Part shown: in pieces, positions 33,722 to 44,580 of the stretch
Layout of the letters: each line of letters starts with the position of its first letter
Numbering within the stretch: the stretch's first letter is position 1
DNA from: Tetraselmis striata
Taxonomy: Eukaryota; Chlorophyta; Chlorodendrophyceae; Chlorodendrales; Chlorodendraceae
NCBI GenBank assembly: GCA_006384855.1
Contig: VCJN01002908.1
Coordinates: 1-64,000, forward strand
Length of the DNA: 64,000 nucleotides
Direction: 5' to 3'
Made by a program: the position numbers and the translations under genes
The notes under the pieces: generated by a model
The model's input: the letters and a program-made list of their open reading frames with translations, nothing else
Databases searched by the model: none
Told to the model about the DNA's origin: nothing

Positions 33722-33727
<6 letters not shown>
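30668..33727. mobile_element. TIR element with iterated palindromic termini, copy 1
   Basis: The left terminus TATATATGTTAAGATCCATG is the reverse complement of the right terminus. Inverted similarity extends roughly 250 bp inward (30668-30950 and 33470-33727). Both termini consist of about ten copies of a 14-bp palindrome close to CCATGTNNACATGG, spaced about 17-30 bp apart (for example 30682, 30699, 30719, 30746 and 30766). The interior encodes minus-strand genes. Long TIRs with repeated palindromes are the form expected for transposase-binding arrays or foldback elements. The family is not identified. The element lies between AT and GT microsatellites, so a target-site duplication cannot be defined. 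Confidence 0.75.
31085..33288 (-). CDS. Putative multi-exon gene of the TIR element, copy 1
   Basis: Candidate coding blocks on the minus strand are: 33288-32940 (MPCSLVPTVALNRSCATPL ... VVQAHRDVFNKGLREYVGQ ... MQTLRIFDQTTREVGPADM); 32772-32563; 32545-32354 (LIQKGDINVPLEQMKLESLG); and 32072-31590 (QRSPKEPPVLPA ... VVGDVVRVPLAKENRGKVDP), the last ending at a GTGAGT donor after MVSE. The last block, 31273-31085, has a Cys-rich CXCX8CXCX6CX3CX5CC array with SCRKAGRKCTSRCHP. From memory, GDxVxVPxxxxxRGKxDPR followed by a Cys array of this kind resembles the C-terminus of integrase-type transposon proteins (KRBA2-like). No integrase catalytic core is visible. The exon structure is only partly resolved. 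Confidence 0.4.
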
Positions 33728-33779
<52 letters not shown>

Positions 33780-34154
33780 ATGACAGATCTCATTATATTT
33801 TTGTATATATATTGGTCGTATTATGACAGGTGTTGATGCATTTCTGCGTCTCCCCGGGAAGATGAATGTGAAGCACGCAGTCCGATCTCTGCGAGCCACA
33901 CAAATAAATTCCCACTATTGTGTCGCACTCTATAGATTCATCAGAGATCGCAGCACTTGGCTTTTATGCCAAGCTCATCAAGAAGCATACCTTGCCGGAG
34001 GAGGAACCAGTACTGGTTCCAAGAAGACAACCTAGGTTGTCTTCTTGTCTACGGGTGACAAGGCCAAGGACAACGTAGGTGAACCCAATCTGCCCATCGG
34101 CTTTGGTGGTCGTGGCAGGGCCAGCACATGTATTAGTGATGTCACCGCGATTGT
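33728..34154. other. Right flank of the TIR element, copy 1
   Basis: It contains plus-strand coding-like sequence (VDAFLRLPGKMNVKHAVRSL, FIRDRSTWLLCQAHQEAYLA; 33829-33990) that may be the downstream part of the gene cut by the element. It also contains a near-palindromic TCTTGGAACCAG/AAGAAGACAACC region. The same sequence follows copy 2 of the element. Confidence 0.4.
33733..33775. repeat. (GT)n microsatellite, about 43 bp
   Basis: A perfect run next to the right terminus. The duplicate copy (38382-38439) is longer and is followed by TGGTGTT. Confidence 0.95.
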
Positions 34155-35125
34155 GAGTGAGTTAGCTGCGCAAATGGAGCTTGCGCACACCATGGCAAAT
34201 TCCCCCCGGGTGCGACTTCATCCAAGCCATTAGGCTTGCATGCACCGCGCGGCTGCCCGCTTGCCTAAGGACCCTCGTTCTAACCATCGCCGACATGGAC
34301 GAGTACACGCATGTGGACGTGAGTGACTTCACTTGCACGATGAATAAGTACTCGAGGTGGCTCTACCGCGCGATGTTGCCTTGCGATGCAGTTGCCAGTA
34401 TTCGACAGTGCGAATAACTGGCACGGTTGTTTTCGTTGTCAGTCGTTGATACTTGTATAGATTCGTCAGGACCTTAAGGAAGGCCATGACCAACCCTATC
34501 GAGCTCTTCAGTTGGAAGCGCGGAGGTAGTCGTTCGGGCGATGCCGTCTTCATGGTATGGAAGGCGCGTCGCTTGTACCGCGACCACGACACGCAGAAAA
34601 GCGGCATTCGTCAGCACGCTGTTCTCGAGGACATACGACCTATCGCGCGGGTACAAGAGGTAAGGGCCTCTTCTTCACGGACACTGTCAACCGTCGGACA
34701 ATGTTTGCTCGTCGAAAGCTGCCCATGCCACGTTAAAGCTCCTCACTGGCGATAAGTTTCCCGGGCATACCTGGCCCTTAGCATGCAAGACTTCGATCCC
34801 ATCACCGACCTCCGAGATTGGAACGGGCGCCCGTCAAACTTTCGCTTCGACGCCTTTTTGGGAGATGCTTGCCGATATGGTGGACGAGCAGGAGGTTGCC
34901 TAGGACAAGAGTTGGGGTAAGTGCACTCGCATCATGTGTGACATATCCCTGTTGCCATATTGTTACCAGTCTCTCTATGGTCTAAAATTGAGATATTGAC
35001 ACCTATCATGTATCTTGCCTCCGGGGGATGTCAGCTTCTTTGCACACTGGATCTCTATCAGAGACATGGTGGAGAATGCCAGGAAGAAGTTGCCGGAGAA
35101 GCACCCAGAACGCATGGAGCAGCCA

Positions 35126-35208
<83 letters not shown>

Positions 35209-35318
35209 CATGCAAAATCTAGGCCCAATACCATTTCTCCCCCAATAAGCATTCAAACCACCGTGCTAGCCTGCACTACACACGTTGGTGCCGCTATCTG
35301 ATGGTGACGTCGTGTCTT

Positions 35319-38300
35319 ATATATGTTAAGATCCATGTGGACATGCGGGCCATGTGTACATGAAGCGGTCCATGTGAACATGGAGCCTGCATTGACCCAT
35401 GTCCACATGGCCCGTACCATGTACACATGGAGTTAACCGGAAACGGTCCATGTGAACACGGGTCGTTGGCTGACCCGTGTACACATGGATTGCCCTCGAC
35501 AAACGACCATGTACACACGGACCGGCCCATGTGCGCATGCAGCGCAGTACTTGGACCATTTACACATGGATCCACGCTATCCGGCCCATGTGTGATATGG
35601 TAAGTTTCTGTCCGCATTTTAAGACAGAATAAATTCGATTTCAATTAAGTTCAAATTAAGTAGCATATTCCATAACTTTAAATTATAGTGAAATTAAAGA
35701 GAGACTTCGATTAACTTTTTATTTTATTCTAGAATTTAGTTCATTACACGGACTCGGGTGGCAGCTTCCTGAGCGCCTGTGCCAGCACCATGGTCCTCAA
35801 TGTTCCGACAGCAGTTGTTATCGGGGTGACACCTAGATGTGCATTTCCTACCAGCTTTGCGGCAACTGCACACACTGGCGGCACGCAGCCGTTTACATGT
35901 GCATTTGATCATTCTCCGCCCCAAATAGTGACACAGATCTTACACCTTCTCTGAGGGAGATCTTCTTTCATGATGCTTGGTCGCTCCACTTCTCTGCCAC
36001 ACCCGCCAAGCCCACCCGCGCGGGTGCAATGTTGCGCAACTGATCCATATCTAGCTGCCCATATGTGGTCTTGATAACACCTGCGTCCACAGCCACTCAG
36101 TACGAATTGCATTCTGTGACATGCAAAACAGGGGGTTGGGGAGGGCATTTGAGGAAGAAGATGTGCGCGTCATCACTAGGACACATCAAGCATTGCGTGC
36201 AAATGGCATCGATATACAACAAGAGGAGCATAACATAACTCACCTCACTCACCATGCATGTCAGGAATCTAGGGTCCACCTTGCCACGGTTCTCCTTTGC
36301 CAACGGCACTCTGACCACATCACCCACCACCGGTGCTAGGCCGGCCTTGGCAGCGACCCGGGCACGCATCACCCTAGCCTGCTTGGCCTGTGCAGTACCG
36401 CACTGAGCCCTGGTCGCGCGCCGCCCGGGACTGTTGGCCAGCTGGGAGGGAGATACTGGACTACAATCGCCAACGGCCGCGCGTGCTTGCACGAGGACTT
36501 GTGGAGTAGCCTCCGCCGCTGCAGCCGGAAGCACTGGTGGCTCCTTGGGAGACCTTTGCCTCTTACGGCCCACTGACTCACAGGACGAGGCAGCTGCATC
36601 GGTGGCTGCACTTGTCGTTTCAACAGAGCGAGGCACCACATCCACTGTCCCAGCAGCCATGCAATCGTTGCTGCATTGGCCATCATCCGTTCCACCTGCG
36701 TGCAAGACACATGAGTGACACATTCACACCCATGCCATAAATAACGGGCATGCCGACAAGATTCACAGCAACAACATGTTACCTGTGGATATGACATGGT
36801 AGAAGGCATTGCCGCGCGCACACTGATGACCCTTGACAAGGCCGGCTGTGAGGATAAACATCCCAATCTTGCATTGCCCACCATCGCACCAAGCCTTGCG
36901 TGGGGCGCAATAGCACGGGGATATTTGGGGATGTTGCAGTACCTTCCCAGAATCATTTTGTGAAGCTTCTTGAGCTGCACATTGTGATTGGGGGAGGGTA
37001 CACTTAGTGGTGTGTACGTAGCCAACATGCAGTGGCAGCAAGCAGAGCGGGACAATGGAAGGGCTCAGGGAGGTACACCTTGGCGTGCAGCCCTTTGAGG
37101 TGCAAATCCCGGATGTGTTCGAAGACCATCCCGCCGAGACTTTCGAGCTTCATTTGCTCCAGAGGGACATTTATGTCCCCCTTCTGGATGAGCATATCGC
37201 AGTCTCCGCAGGTCAGGATATCGAAGCGGCGCTTTGTAGCCCAGGCCCGCGATCATTCCTGCTCGACAGTCCATCAAGAAGAGCACTTTGCACCTCAGTA
37301 CATGGCAGACGCGGCGCCATGTCGGCTCGGCGCGGCAGTACAGGCGGCGGCTGCAAGTGCCCGCCCAGTTGCATGCCGTACCGTAGAATCGGCGTCAGCA
37401 GCGGAGCTACATGCGCAAACAACGAGGCAAAATAGTCGACTGTCGGGAACTGTACTATGTAGGGGATGAGCGGGCTGGTGCGCGATCGGGTCGGCTAAAC
37501 GTCAGACTGTACAGTGATAACACGCGGACCCGCCTACCCACGAGATCTGTGGCCCATATCGGGGGGGCAACCTGCGAACAAAGCATGTCGGCGGGCCCCA
37601 CCTCTCTCGTCGTTTGGTCGAAGATACGGAGGGTTTGCATGGCTTCATTGTACTCTGCCTCTGTCCGCAACGTCTGATTGTCTCGACGTTGCCCCACATA
37701 CTCACGAAGTCCCTTGTTGAAGACGTCGCGATGCGCCTGCACCACCGATGGTGCCTCAACCTCCGGTTGATCTTCGGCCGGCCCATCCTCCGGTGCGGCA
37801 GCGCCTGCGGTAGTATTAGTATTGCCTAAGGCCATAGTATCGACCAGAGCCGGCCAGAGCCGGGCAGAGGCGGTCCCGGAGAGGGGAGTTGCGCAGCTGC
37901 GATTGAGTGCTACTGTGGGGACGAGTGAGCACGGCATGTCCGCGCGCAGGGGGTTTTAATAGCGACTGTACCCGGCGCCTGATCGCAGCTCCCGCGCCGG
38001 CACGGCACTCGTCCGCAGAATGGCGGGCGCCGCAGCGCCAACCACCACCTGCCCGTACAAAGGCCGGGTCTTAACCGCGATTCGGCGCCTGCCCGAACAA
38101 CGCCTACCCGCCACCGTGCGTCGTGGCCATGTGCAGATGGGCTTGCCCAGCGCGGCCCATTTGAACATGGGACGCGATAGACGTTCCATGCTAACATGGG
38201 TCGACCCATGTGGACATGGGCCGACAGACGGCCTATGTCCACACGGATATGACCCGGATTGCTCCATGTGTACATGGTACGGGGCCATGTGGACATGGGT

Positions 38301-38370
38301 CAATGGAGGCTCCGTGTCCACATGGACCGCTCCATGTACACATGGACCGCATGTCCACATGGATCTTAAC

Positions 38371-38377
<7 letters not shown>
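35319..38377. mobile_element. TIR element with iterated palindromic termini, copy 2
   Basis: This duplicate of the element at 30668-33727 was produced by the segmental tandem duplication rather than by transposition, because the flanks are duplicated with it. Termini and interior are as in copy 1. Confidence 0.75.
35736..37937 (-). CDS. Putative multi-exon gene of the TIR element, copy 2
   Basis: The arrangement is as in copy 1. Here the G7 tract (one G fewer) leaves the N-terminal frame open for 160 codons (37937-37455) through SQVAPPIWATDLVGRR, whereas copy 1 shifts frame at the same place. Another difference replaces the Trp codon before the Cys array with Gly (MWRRMIKC against MGRRMIKC). 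Which copy is closer to the ancestral sequence cannot be told from two copies. Confidence 0.4.
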
Positions 38378-38439
<62 letters not shown>

Positions 38440-38822
38440 GGTGTTATTATGACAGATCTCATTATATTTTTGTATATATATTGGTCGTATTATGACAGGT
38501 GTTGATGCATTTCTGCGTCTCCCCGGGAAGATGAATGTGAAGCACGCAGTCCGATCTCTGCGAGCCACACAAATAAATTCCCACTATTGTGTCGCACTCT
38601 ATAGATTCATCAGAGATCGCAGCACTTGGCTTTTATGCCAAGCTCATCAAGAAGCATACCTTGCCGGAGGAGGAACCAGTACTGGTTCCAAGAAGACAAC
38701 CTAGGTTGTCTTCTTGTCTACGGGTGACAAGGCCAAGGACAACGTAGGTGAACCCAATCTGCCCATCGGCTTTGGTGGTCGTGGCAGGGCCAGCACATGT
38801 ATTAGTGATGTCACCGCGATTG

Positions 38823-39839
38823 CGCTTGACCATGACTTTCACAGTGTCCCTCACACTCACGGCCACCATCAAGGTCACGGTGCGTGGGAATGAGGATGAG
38901 GCATGCAAAGCTTCTATCAAGGCGAGGGGCTGATGATGTTGCTCTTGTTGCATGTGTGATTTTTGTTGCTGATCAATATTAAATAGTAATCTTGATTGTT
39001 GATTGATGGTGTTGCGGGGCACGCACATATCTGCATGAAGGATTATGTCTTCCATCCGTCATGTGTGCCCAGCTCGGCACGCGACTGAGGTTGCCCACAT
39101 GATGGAAGAGCGAGAGGGCGAGGCACCAGCCGTTGCGGCTAGCTACGTTGATGGTGGCCCAAACCAGAACTCTGCCTTCTACAACGACATGTCCGTCAAG
39201 CTTGCGCACTTCCTTGCCACTGGTCATGTCACTCTCATCAAGTCATCATCGCGAGGATTGCACGGACGCAAAGCTTCGCCAATCCCGCTGAGCGCGTCAT
39301 GAGCGTGCCGAACCCGGGACTGCGCGGAACAACGCTTTCGCCCGTGAGGAGGGTAGCGTGAAGTTCGAGGCTGTCAAGGTTAAGGCCAACACTATTAGCG
39401 CCATCCAAAACGCGGCGAAGCGTCGTATTCAGGTCATGCAGGGAGCCGCGCAGCCGGTTGGCGCTGCATCAGTCAAACCGGCCACCCCCCGCGCAGCGTC
39501 TAGTTTGATGAAGAGGCGGAGGCATCCGAGCCGGACACCGATGAGGATGATCAGGTCCCTTACTTGGTTGAACCAGGTGGATGGTGATTACGACAAGGGC
39601 ACCAGCGAGGCGGCAATGACGATGAGGCGGCAGAGGAGACGTTGCACTCTGGCCTCACTAGCAGCGACGAGGAAGAGGATACTAAGGCTGTGGATACCTC
39701 ACGTCATGTGCCTCTCCCTCGGCGTCCAGCCACCGTTGTAATCATCTCACTATTGGATGAGGATGACTCCACGGGTGATGACGAGATGGAGGCGGTGGCA
39801 GGTCTCAATGCAAGCCCTCAGCTCGGGTATGCATGTTAA
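38823..39839 (+). pseudogene. Coding-like remnant, charged protein
   Basis: After the duplication the plus strand has a block at 39308-39540 reading NNAFAREEGSVKFEAVKVKA, NTISAIQNAAKRRIQVMQGA. A block at 39655-39836 has SDEEEDTKAVDTSRHVPLP and LLDEDDSTGDDEMEAVAGL, ending in a stop at 39837. A separate frame (39102-39302) reads YVDGGPNQNSAFYNDMSVKL. This acidic and Lys-rich material could be the 3' part of the gene seen before the TIR element, but no family is recognised and frames are broken. Confidence 0.35.
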
Positions 39840-40035
39840 CAATGCATTTCTTTGTTGTTGCTGTGAATGTCACTTTCAACTGTACATAGTTAATTCAAAA
39901 TTATGGTGACAGTGTGTAGATGTCAAGGCAGCGGGCGTCCGTGACACCCATAAGGAGGCCGCGAGCGCCACCGCTGAGGCGCCTTCGGCAAGTTTGGCTT
40001 AGTCCAACCCTTTCCTCGATGAATATACCGCTGCG

Positions 40036-40740
40036 ATGGCGCGGGTGCAGTCGTCGACACCCGGCAGGTGCGTTGACTGGCAGTTCCGATATTGCGATAA
40101 CGGCTGCGGACGCACCTACCAGCGGCCCGGTCCTCTTGTGCAAGCACGCGAACCACGGGATGGAGTCCGACGTCCCGGCAATAGCTGCCATGCACCTCGC
40201 CAACGTTTCGATCCCTCTGTGTATGTGCTATGCGCCCCCCGAGCCGGCTTCCTGCGCTCGGGCCACAACGTGTTCCATGGCGCGCGGGCGGCGGCCAGTG
40301 CCGCCACCTGTGAGTTATGCAGCCCCCCCTCCCACGGCTCCGCCCCCCGGTGTGGCTCTCCCGGCTTCGGCAGCTGGCGTGCGGGCGCTCCGGCGACAGC
40401 ACGCGCCGGCTGCTGCCTCAACCGCCCACGATGCCGCCCTCGCGGCCACCGCTCGGTGGTGCGCTAACCGCGACGTCTACCGCATGTTTCCCCGTACGCC
40501 GCTGCGGGGTACGGATGTCGGTGTCTGTCCCGCCGCTCGGTCCGTCCTCTCTCCCCCTGCTAGACCGTACGCTTGCCTTTGCTCACCGCTTCCCTCCTAC
40601 CGACGACCGGTCGTACGGGGCCGAAGTCGCGGTCTGCGTGTTTGCGGGGATGCTACTGCGACCCTACTTATCCAGAAGCCCCGCAATTGTGCGGAAAATG
40701 GCGTAGCGGCGAGTGCGCCTGCGGGAGGCGGGAAATGATA
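40036..40740 (+). pseudogene. Zinc-finger N-terminal region of the LINE
   Basis: From 40084 the frame reads FRYCDNGCGRTYQRPGPLVQ. A shift then gives KHANHGMESDVPAIAAMHL and CMCYAPPEPASCARATTCSM. The Cys pair followed by a His pair after the shift fits a C2H2-like finger, and more Cys follow. The rest is Pro/Ala/Arg-rich. RLE-type LINEs often begin with such fingers, which help to recognise the target DNA. This assignment is weaker than the RT and RLE assignments. Confidence 0.4.
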
Positions 40741-41049
40741 TGCGCGCGAGCTTCTCGGTGTGCGGGATGCAGCAATTGTGCCGCGAGTCGAGGGATGGCA
40801 GCGACTTACACAATTATCAAATGGAGGCGGGGGAGCTGCCGGCGGGCACGTCGCGGAGTGCCCGCCGGCGGAAGCGCCGGCGGTCTGCGAGGGTGCGGGC
40901 GGCTTCTGCAGAGGCTGCGGAGGGGGGCGCTGATGCTGCGGCGGATGGGGTGCCGCCGGCGGTGGTAGATGCTCACTGCCGGGCGGCGAGACTCGCCGAT
41001 GTACATGAGTCGCGGCGCGCTCGCTAGGCGCTGGACACCGCCGACCTCG

Positions 41050-42600
41050 GTATGGTGTCCGACGCCGCTGCGGCGCTCCCTGCCCGGGGAGCCATGCACC
41101 CGCCTCCTGCTCCCACCGACCCGGAGTACTCCCCCCCCAAGGAACCGCCGGACTTGCGGCGGGCGCCGCCGTCGTGGGGTGGCAATCCGGATGAGGTTCG
41201 GCGGTGGGGGAGGACCAGCGGCGGGTTCTACGCCGTGCTCCCCGTTTGTCTGCGGGGCATGTGGACTGGTGGCGTTGGGAGCACATCAAGAACCTAAACG
41301 TACCTTCGTGGCGCCTGTGGGTGAACCGCTGTCTGGCGGGGCGGTGCCACTCGCGCACTGCGGCTTTCTTGGCGAGTGGCGCCGTCTGTTCGCTCCACAA
41401 GGACGACCCCGCCGCGCGAGAGGAGCGGGCGAAGACCAGCGAGCCGCTGCGATTACTCCCGCTAGGCGTCGGCTCCGTGCGTGTGCGCCTGGACTCCGCC
41501 CACGCTGTGGTGCAGGTGGATGCGGATTCGCGTGAGGCCATGGGCCCGGTGCAACGCAGCTTTCAGTCGGGAGCTGGCTGTGAGACGGCGTATCTGAGCA
41601 TGCGGGTGCCGCTGCAACTCTTCGGCGGGCGTGGTGTTGGCGGGAAAGGGCTACTAGCGACTACTCCTGCGTATTCGGAATGCCTTCAATGAGGTATCCC
41701 GGGGTGCGATACTTTACGGGTTGCTTTAGCACCCGCGTCTGCATGGCCTGATTCCTTTTTTCCGGATGTTGTACGACCACCCTAGCGACATGCACTACTG
41801 TGCTACGCGCCGGATGATGATCTTTATCATTGGTATTTTGCGCGCCACCATGCAGCCTTGTACGGCGGGTGTGCGCATGCGTGATGCACTAGCCCCGCTA
41901 TATTGCTGCCTCGCTATCGCGGCCCGGTGCAAGCGGTTGTTGCCCGTACCGCCCTTGATATTTTCTTTCAGAGTTTCGTGGATGATTGCGGCGCGGCCAC
42001 TGCCTCGGCTCACGTTCCGTGCGTTTTCGACGAGTATTGTACGGAGCGTTTCAAAGTCGGGCTGGTGGTACATGACAGGAAGACGAGATGCGTCCGTCAC
42101 CCCGGTGACAGCGAGGCCGAGTTGCGGGCAATACGGGCGAAGTTGGCCTCGGGAAGGTTTCGTACCCCGGCCGATGACACTCTCCAGGACGGTGCCGTGT
42201 ACATGGGTGCTCCTATTAGCCATTACCCCGGGTGGATGACCGGTGCGTTGGGGCGGCGCCGGGAGGCCCACGCCGCGCACTGTTGGAGCGCATCGCCTCC
42301 TTTGGCACGTCGGGGTACGGCCGCCACCATGGGGTCATGCGGCTGCTAGCCGTACGCGCGGCGCGCAGACCAGCTTCCTCAATCGCATGACGCCGCCGGC
42401 GGAGCTGGACCCTTGCTTGGAGCGAGGCCATGGACGCCGCCAACATTTCGGCTGCATTGTCGTTGCTTCGTCTGGACGCTTGCGACCAGTCTACACCGCG
42501 CATGGAGGCTGCGATCGTCTAGATGAGTATGCCTACGGATTTTGGCGGTTTGAATATGGCCTTGCTGCAGTTTGAGGCTCATGTGGCGTTTTAGTCCGCG
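41050..42600 (+). pseudogene. LINE reverse transcriptase
   Basis: The region starts with HVDWWRWEHIKNLNVPSWRL and the finger motif EPLRLLPLGVGSVRVRL, followed by QVDADSREAMGPVQRSFQSG and AGCETAYLSM (41240-41610). The catalytic loop is QSFVDDCGAATASAHVP at about 41970, with downstream KVGLVVHDRKTRCV and AVYMGAPISHYPGWMTGAL (about 42200). A later segment reads ALSLLRLDACDQSTPRMEAA (42450). The order and spacing match non-LTR RT motifs, with FVDD as the active-site box. Stops and frame changes separate the blocks. Confidence 0.65.
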
Positions 42601-43559
42601 CAATCGGTTGTCCTGCCAAAGCTGGTACGGGAGTACAACCCCGCCCTCGGCCCCTTGTACGAGGCGGTCAGCGCCGAGGTGTCGTCCGTGGCTACGAGTG
42701 CTTCGCCATGGGCGCGCGAGACGCGCCGCGTGTACGAAACTGAACGGGCCCTCACCACGCTACCGCAGGAAGATGTGCGGGCACGCCCGCGAGATCTTCG
42801 AGTTACTTACAGTCGGTAATGCTACGACCACCGCTGCACCGGATCCAACAGCAGGTACTACGGCCCGTACGGGTACGACGAGCACTAGCGGAGGACTGCA
42901 CGTCACAACATCTCCTTTTACGGCCACTCCTTCACGAGTTGGTATTGGGGAGGCCGCCTATGCTGCCCATCAACTGCTTCCTATCGGTGGTATACGAGTA
43001 GTGCTAATACCGTTACTACATGCGTTTTTGTAGCTCTCAAGATAATGTCGCCCGGCGAATTTGTGGCACCCCCTCCGTCATCGGCAACTCCTTCCCTACT
43101 AGAATCGCAGCCAGGCGGTGCTACTGCTCTGCCCTCGGGTACGGGTGCGGGTGCTTCCTCAGATGATCATACCACGACCATGGTTGTCCAACGCCACCTT
43201 AGCCATGCGATTCACTTGCGTGACTTCGTGACCCTAGATCTTGGTTTCTAGCGTACGGGTGCCGCGGCCTCGCGACTTGATACCCTGCGCATGTACAACG
43301 TGTGCGGGCCGGGCTCCCTATCGCTTTTCCAGCCGGATCACGATTCAGCTCGCAAGCAAGATTCCCCATGTTGCTTATTCGGCCGCCGCTGCGCGGGTGC
43401 TGGGCCTTCGCCCGCGCGCGGGTTCCGCGATTGTCACATGCCATGGCTCCACGTGTGGTATTACCCCCTTATAGCTTCGCTCTACGGATGGCTCGAACCG
43501 GAACGCTACGGATTGCGTCGTGGATCATCTGCCCATCTGCCCCGCCGCGAACTACAAGC

Positions 43560-44120
43560 ACCGCATGCCTAGTACCGCTTTGAAACATCTGTGGGCTTCC
43601 GTGGCGATTGAAGCCGGGCGGGGCGGTGCTTGACTGGGTCCGCTCGGGAGTCGGCGACTTGACCCTTGAGACGAGTGGGCTGCGCCTAGCGGACCGCTCG
43701 CGGCCGTTACATTTGACATGGGCAGGGTGGGAGGGGGGAGGGAAGGGCGGCAAGCGATTACATGATCGATTTCACGTGCGTGTCCTCCACGACCCCCACT
43801 TGGGGCAACGACCCCCGCTGGTGCACCCGGGGGATCGCGGCGATCGAGGCGGAGCACAACAAGCTGGCGGCGGACCGGGCGTCTTTTGCCCCAGTGCATG
43901 ATGATCACCGGTACTGCCCTTCTGTGGTTGAAGACCGCGGCCGCCTCGGAAAATCCGCTGTGACGGTGGTCTACATTTTCGCGGTGTTGCTTGCTGTGGG
44001 CAACTTCCCTGGCGGTCCTTCCACCACGAATTCGTGCTTTCTTTGTGGTTAGTCCGACAAGGCTCTTCGAATCTTCGTCGTTGTCCAACCTGCTGAGTTC
44101 CGCCACCACCTGTCACGCAC
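43560..44120 (+). pseudogene. Restriction-like endonuclease domain of the LINE
   Basis: Blocks read WASVAIEAGRGGALDWVR (about 43590), DRSRPLHLTWAGWEGG (about 43695), then in the next frame MIDFTCVSSTTPTWGNDP (43762), IAAIEAEHNKLAADRASFAP, and HDDHRYCPSVVEDRGRLGKS (about 43900). A proline-containing strand, Asp in a hydrophobic strand, a Lys-rich helix and a PxVVExxGRxG motif are typical of the PD-(D/E)XK domain in RLE-LINEs. This nuclease nicks the target in the known families. The overlap of two frames shows at least one frameshift. Confidence 0.6.
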
Positions 44121-44520
44121 ACGGCGGGGGTTGTTGCATCGGGTCTTTGCTCGCGTGCATGGTACCTTGGGCGGCATTCTCTCTGCCGAAGTGCATACAG
44201 CCAAGTCTGATGCGTCCGGTCGTGCCCATTCCGCACCCTCTTCTGTTGCTGCGATCGCAGATGTTGTATGTAGTGGACGTTTCATGTTGCCTTTTCGGGT
44301 GATTTCCTGATCGCCTTTTGCAGCTAGCTCATGTAGTTACATTACGAATCGTACGAGTACCAGTACTAAAGCGACGAAGGAATATCCGTTTACACGATTA
44401 CCGCCAAGTACCCGTACGACCAAGGGTTACGTACCCCTAGTACGACAACCGGTACATATTTTTTAATAGATGTATCATTGGCAGTCAGGACGAGTAATGC
44501 TTAAGGATTAATCCTTATTC

Positions 44521-44580
44521 GCTGCCTAAACGGCCGCCGTGGAGACGCTGGTGCCAGTCCTGTCCCGGGGGCGAAAAAAA
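44521..44580 (+). repeat. LINE 3'-tail motif, copy 1
   Basis: CTGCCTAAACGGCCG(C/T)CGT..GAGACGCTG and GGTGCCAGTC.TGTCCCGG are shared with 46181-46252 and, more diverged, with 58196-58262. It is followed by an A-rich run (GCGAAAAAAAA), as expected for a truncated retroelement 3' end. Confidence 0.65.

Larger units (their letters stand above)
29522..34154. repeat. Tandem duplication, copy 1 (4,633 bp)
   Basis: This segment is directly repeated at 34155-38822. Outside two dinucleotide tracts the copies differ at only about 11 substitutions plus two single-base indels over 4.6 kb. The junction GATTG/TGAGTGAGTTAGC at about 34153 shows GAGTGA microhomology with the start of copy 1. It contains part of a decayed gene, the whole 3.06-kb inverted-repeat element and its right flank. 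Confidence 0.95.
34155..38822. repeat. Tandem duplication, copy 2 (4,668 bp)
   Basis: It is nearly identical to 29522-34154. The length difference comes from the AT tract (+18), the GT tract (about +20), a G8-to-G7 change (32911 against 37561) and one base near 32190. After its end (GTCACCGCGATTG) the sequence continues into unique DNA (CGCTTGACC), which gives the original right boundary. Confidence 0.95.
39900..44120 (+). mobile_element. Non-LTR retrotransposon with RLE domain, decayed
   Basis: Three parts occur in order on the plus strand: a zinc-finger-like N-terminus (from about 40084), a reverse transcriptase (about 41050-42600) and a restriction-like endonuclease domain (about 43560-44120). 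N-terminal fingers, central RT and C-terminal RLE is the layout of R2/CRE/NeSL-type LINEs. No LTRs, RNase H or apurinic endonuclease are seen. Frames change many times, so the copy is not functional. 5' and 3' ends were not defined. Confidence 0.65.

Noticed and set aside
33561..33899. Frames with Cys-Val or Thr-His repeats (also 38020-38568)
   Set aside because: They arise from the (GT)n microsatellite and from the palindromic TIR subrepeats (His-Val-His-Met-Asp patterns).
39920..40738. A single 272-codon ORF as a host gene
   Set aside because: The best protein-like parts lie in two different frames that join as a zinc-finger region of a LINE, so the long frame is partly accidental.
43552..44109. 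A 185-codon minus-strand ORF
   Set aside because: It is the antisense of the RLE domain blocks, which are recognisable on the plus strand.
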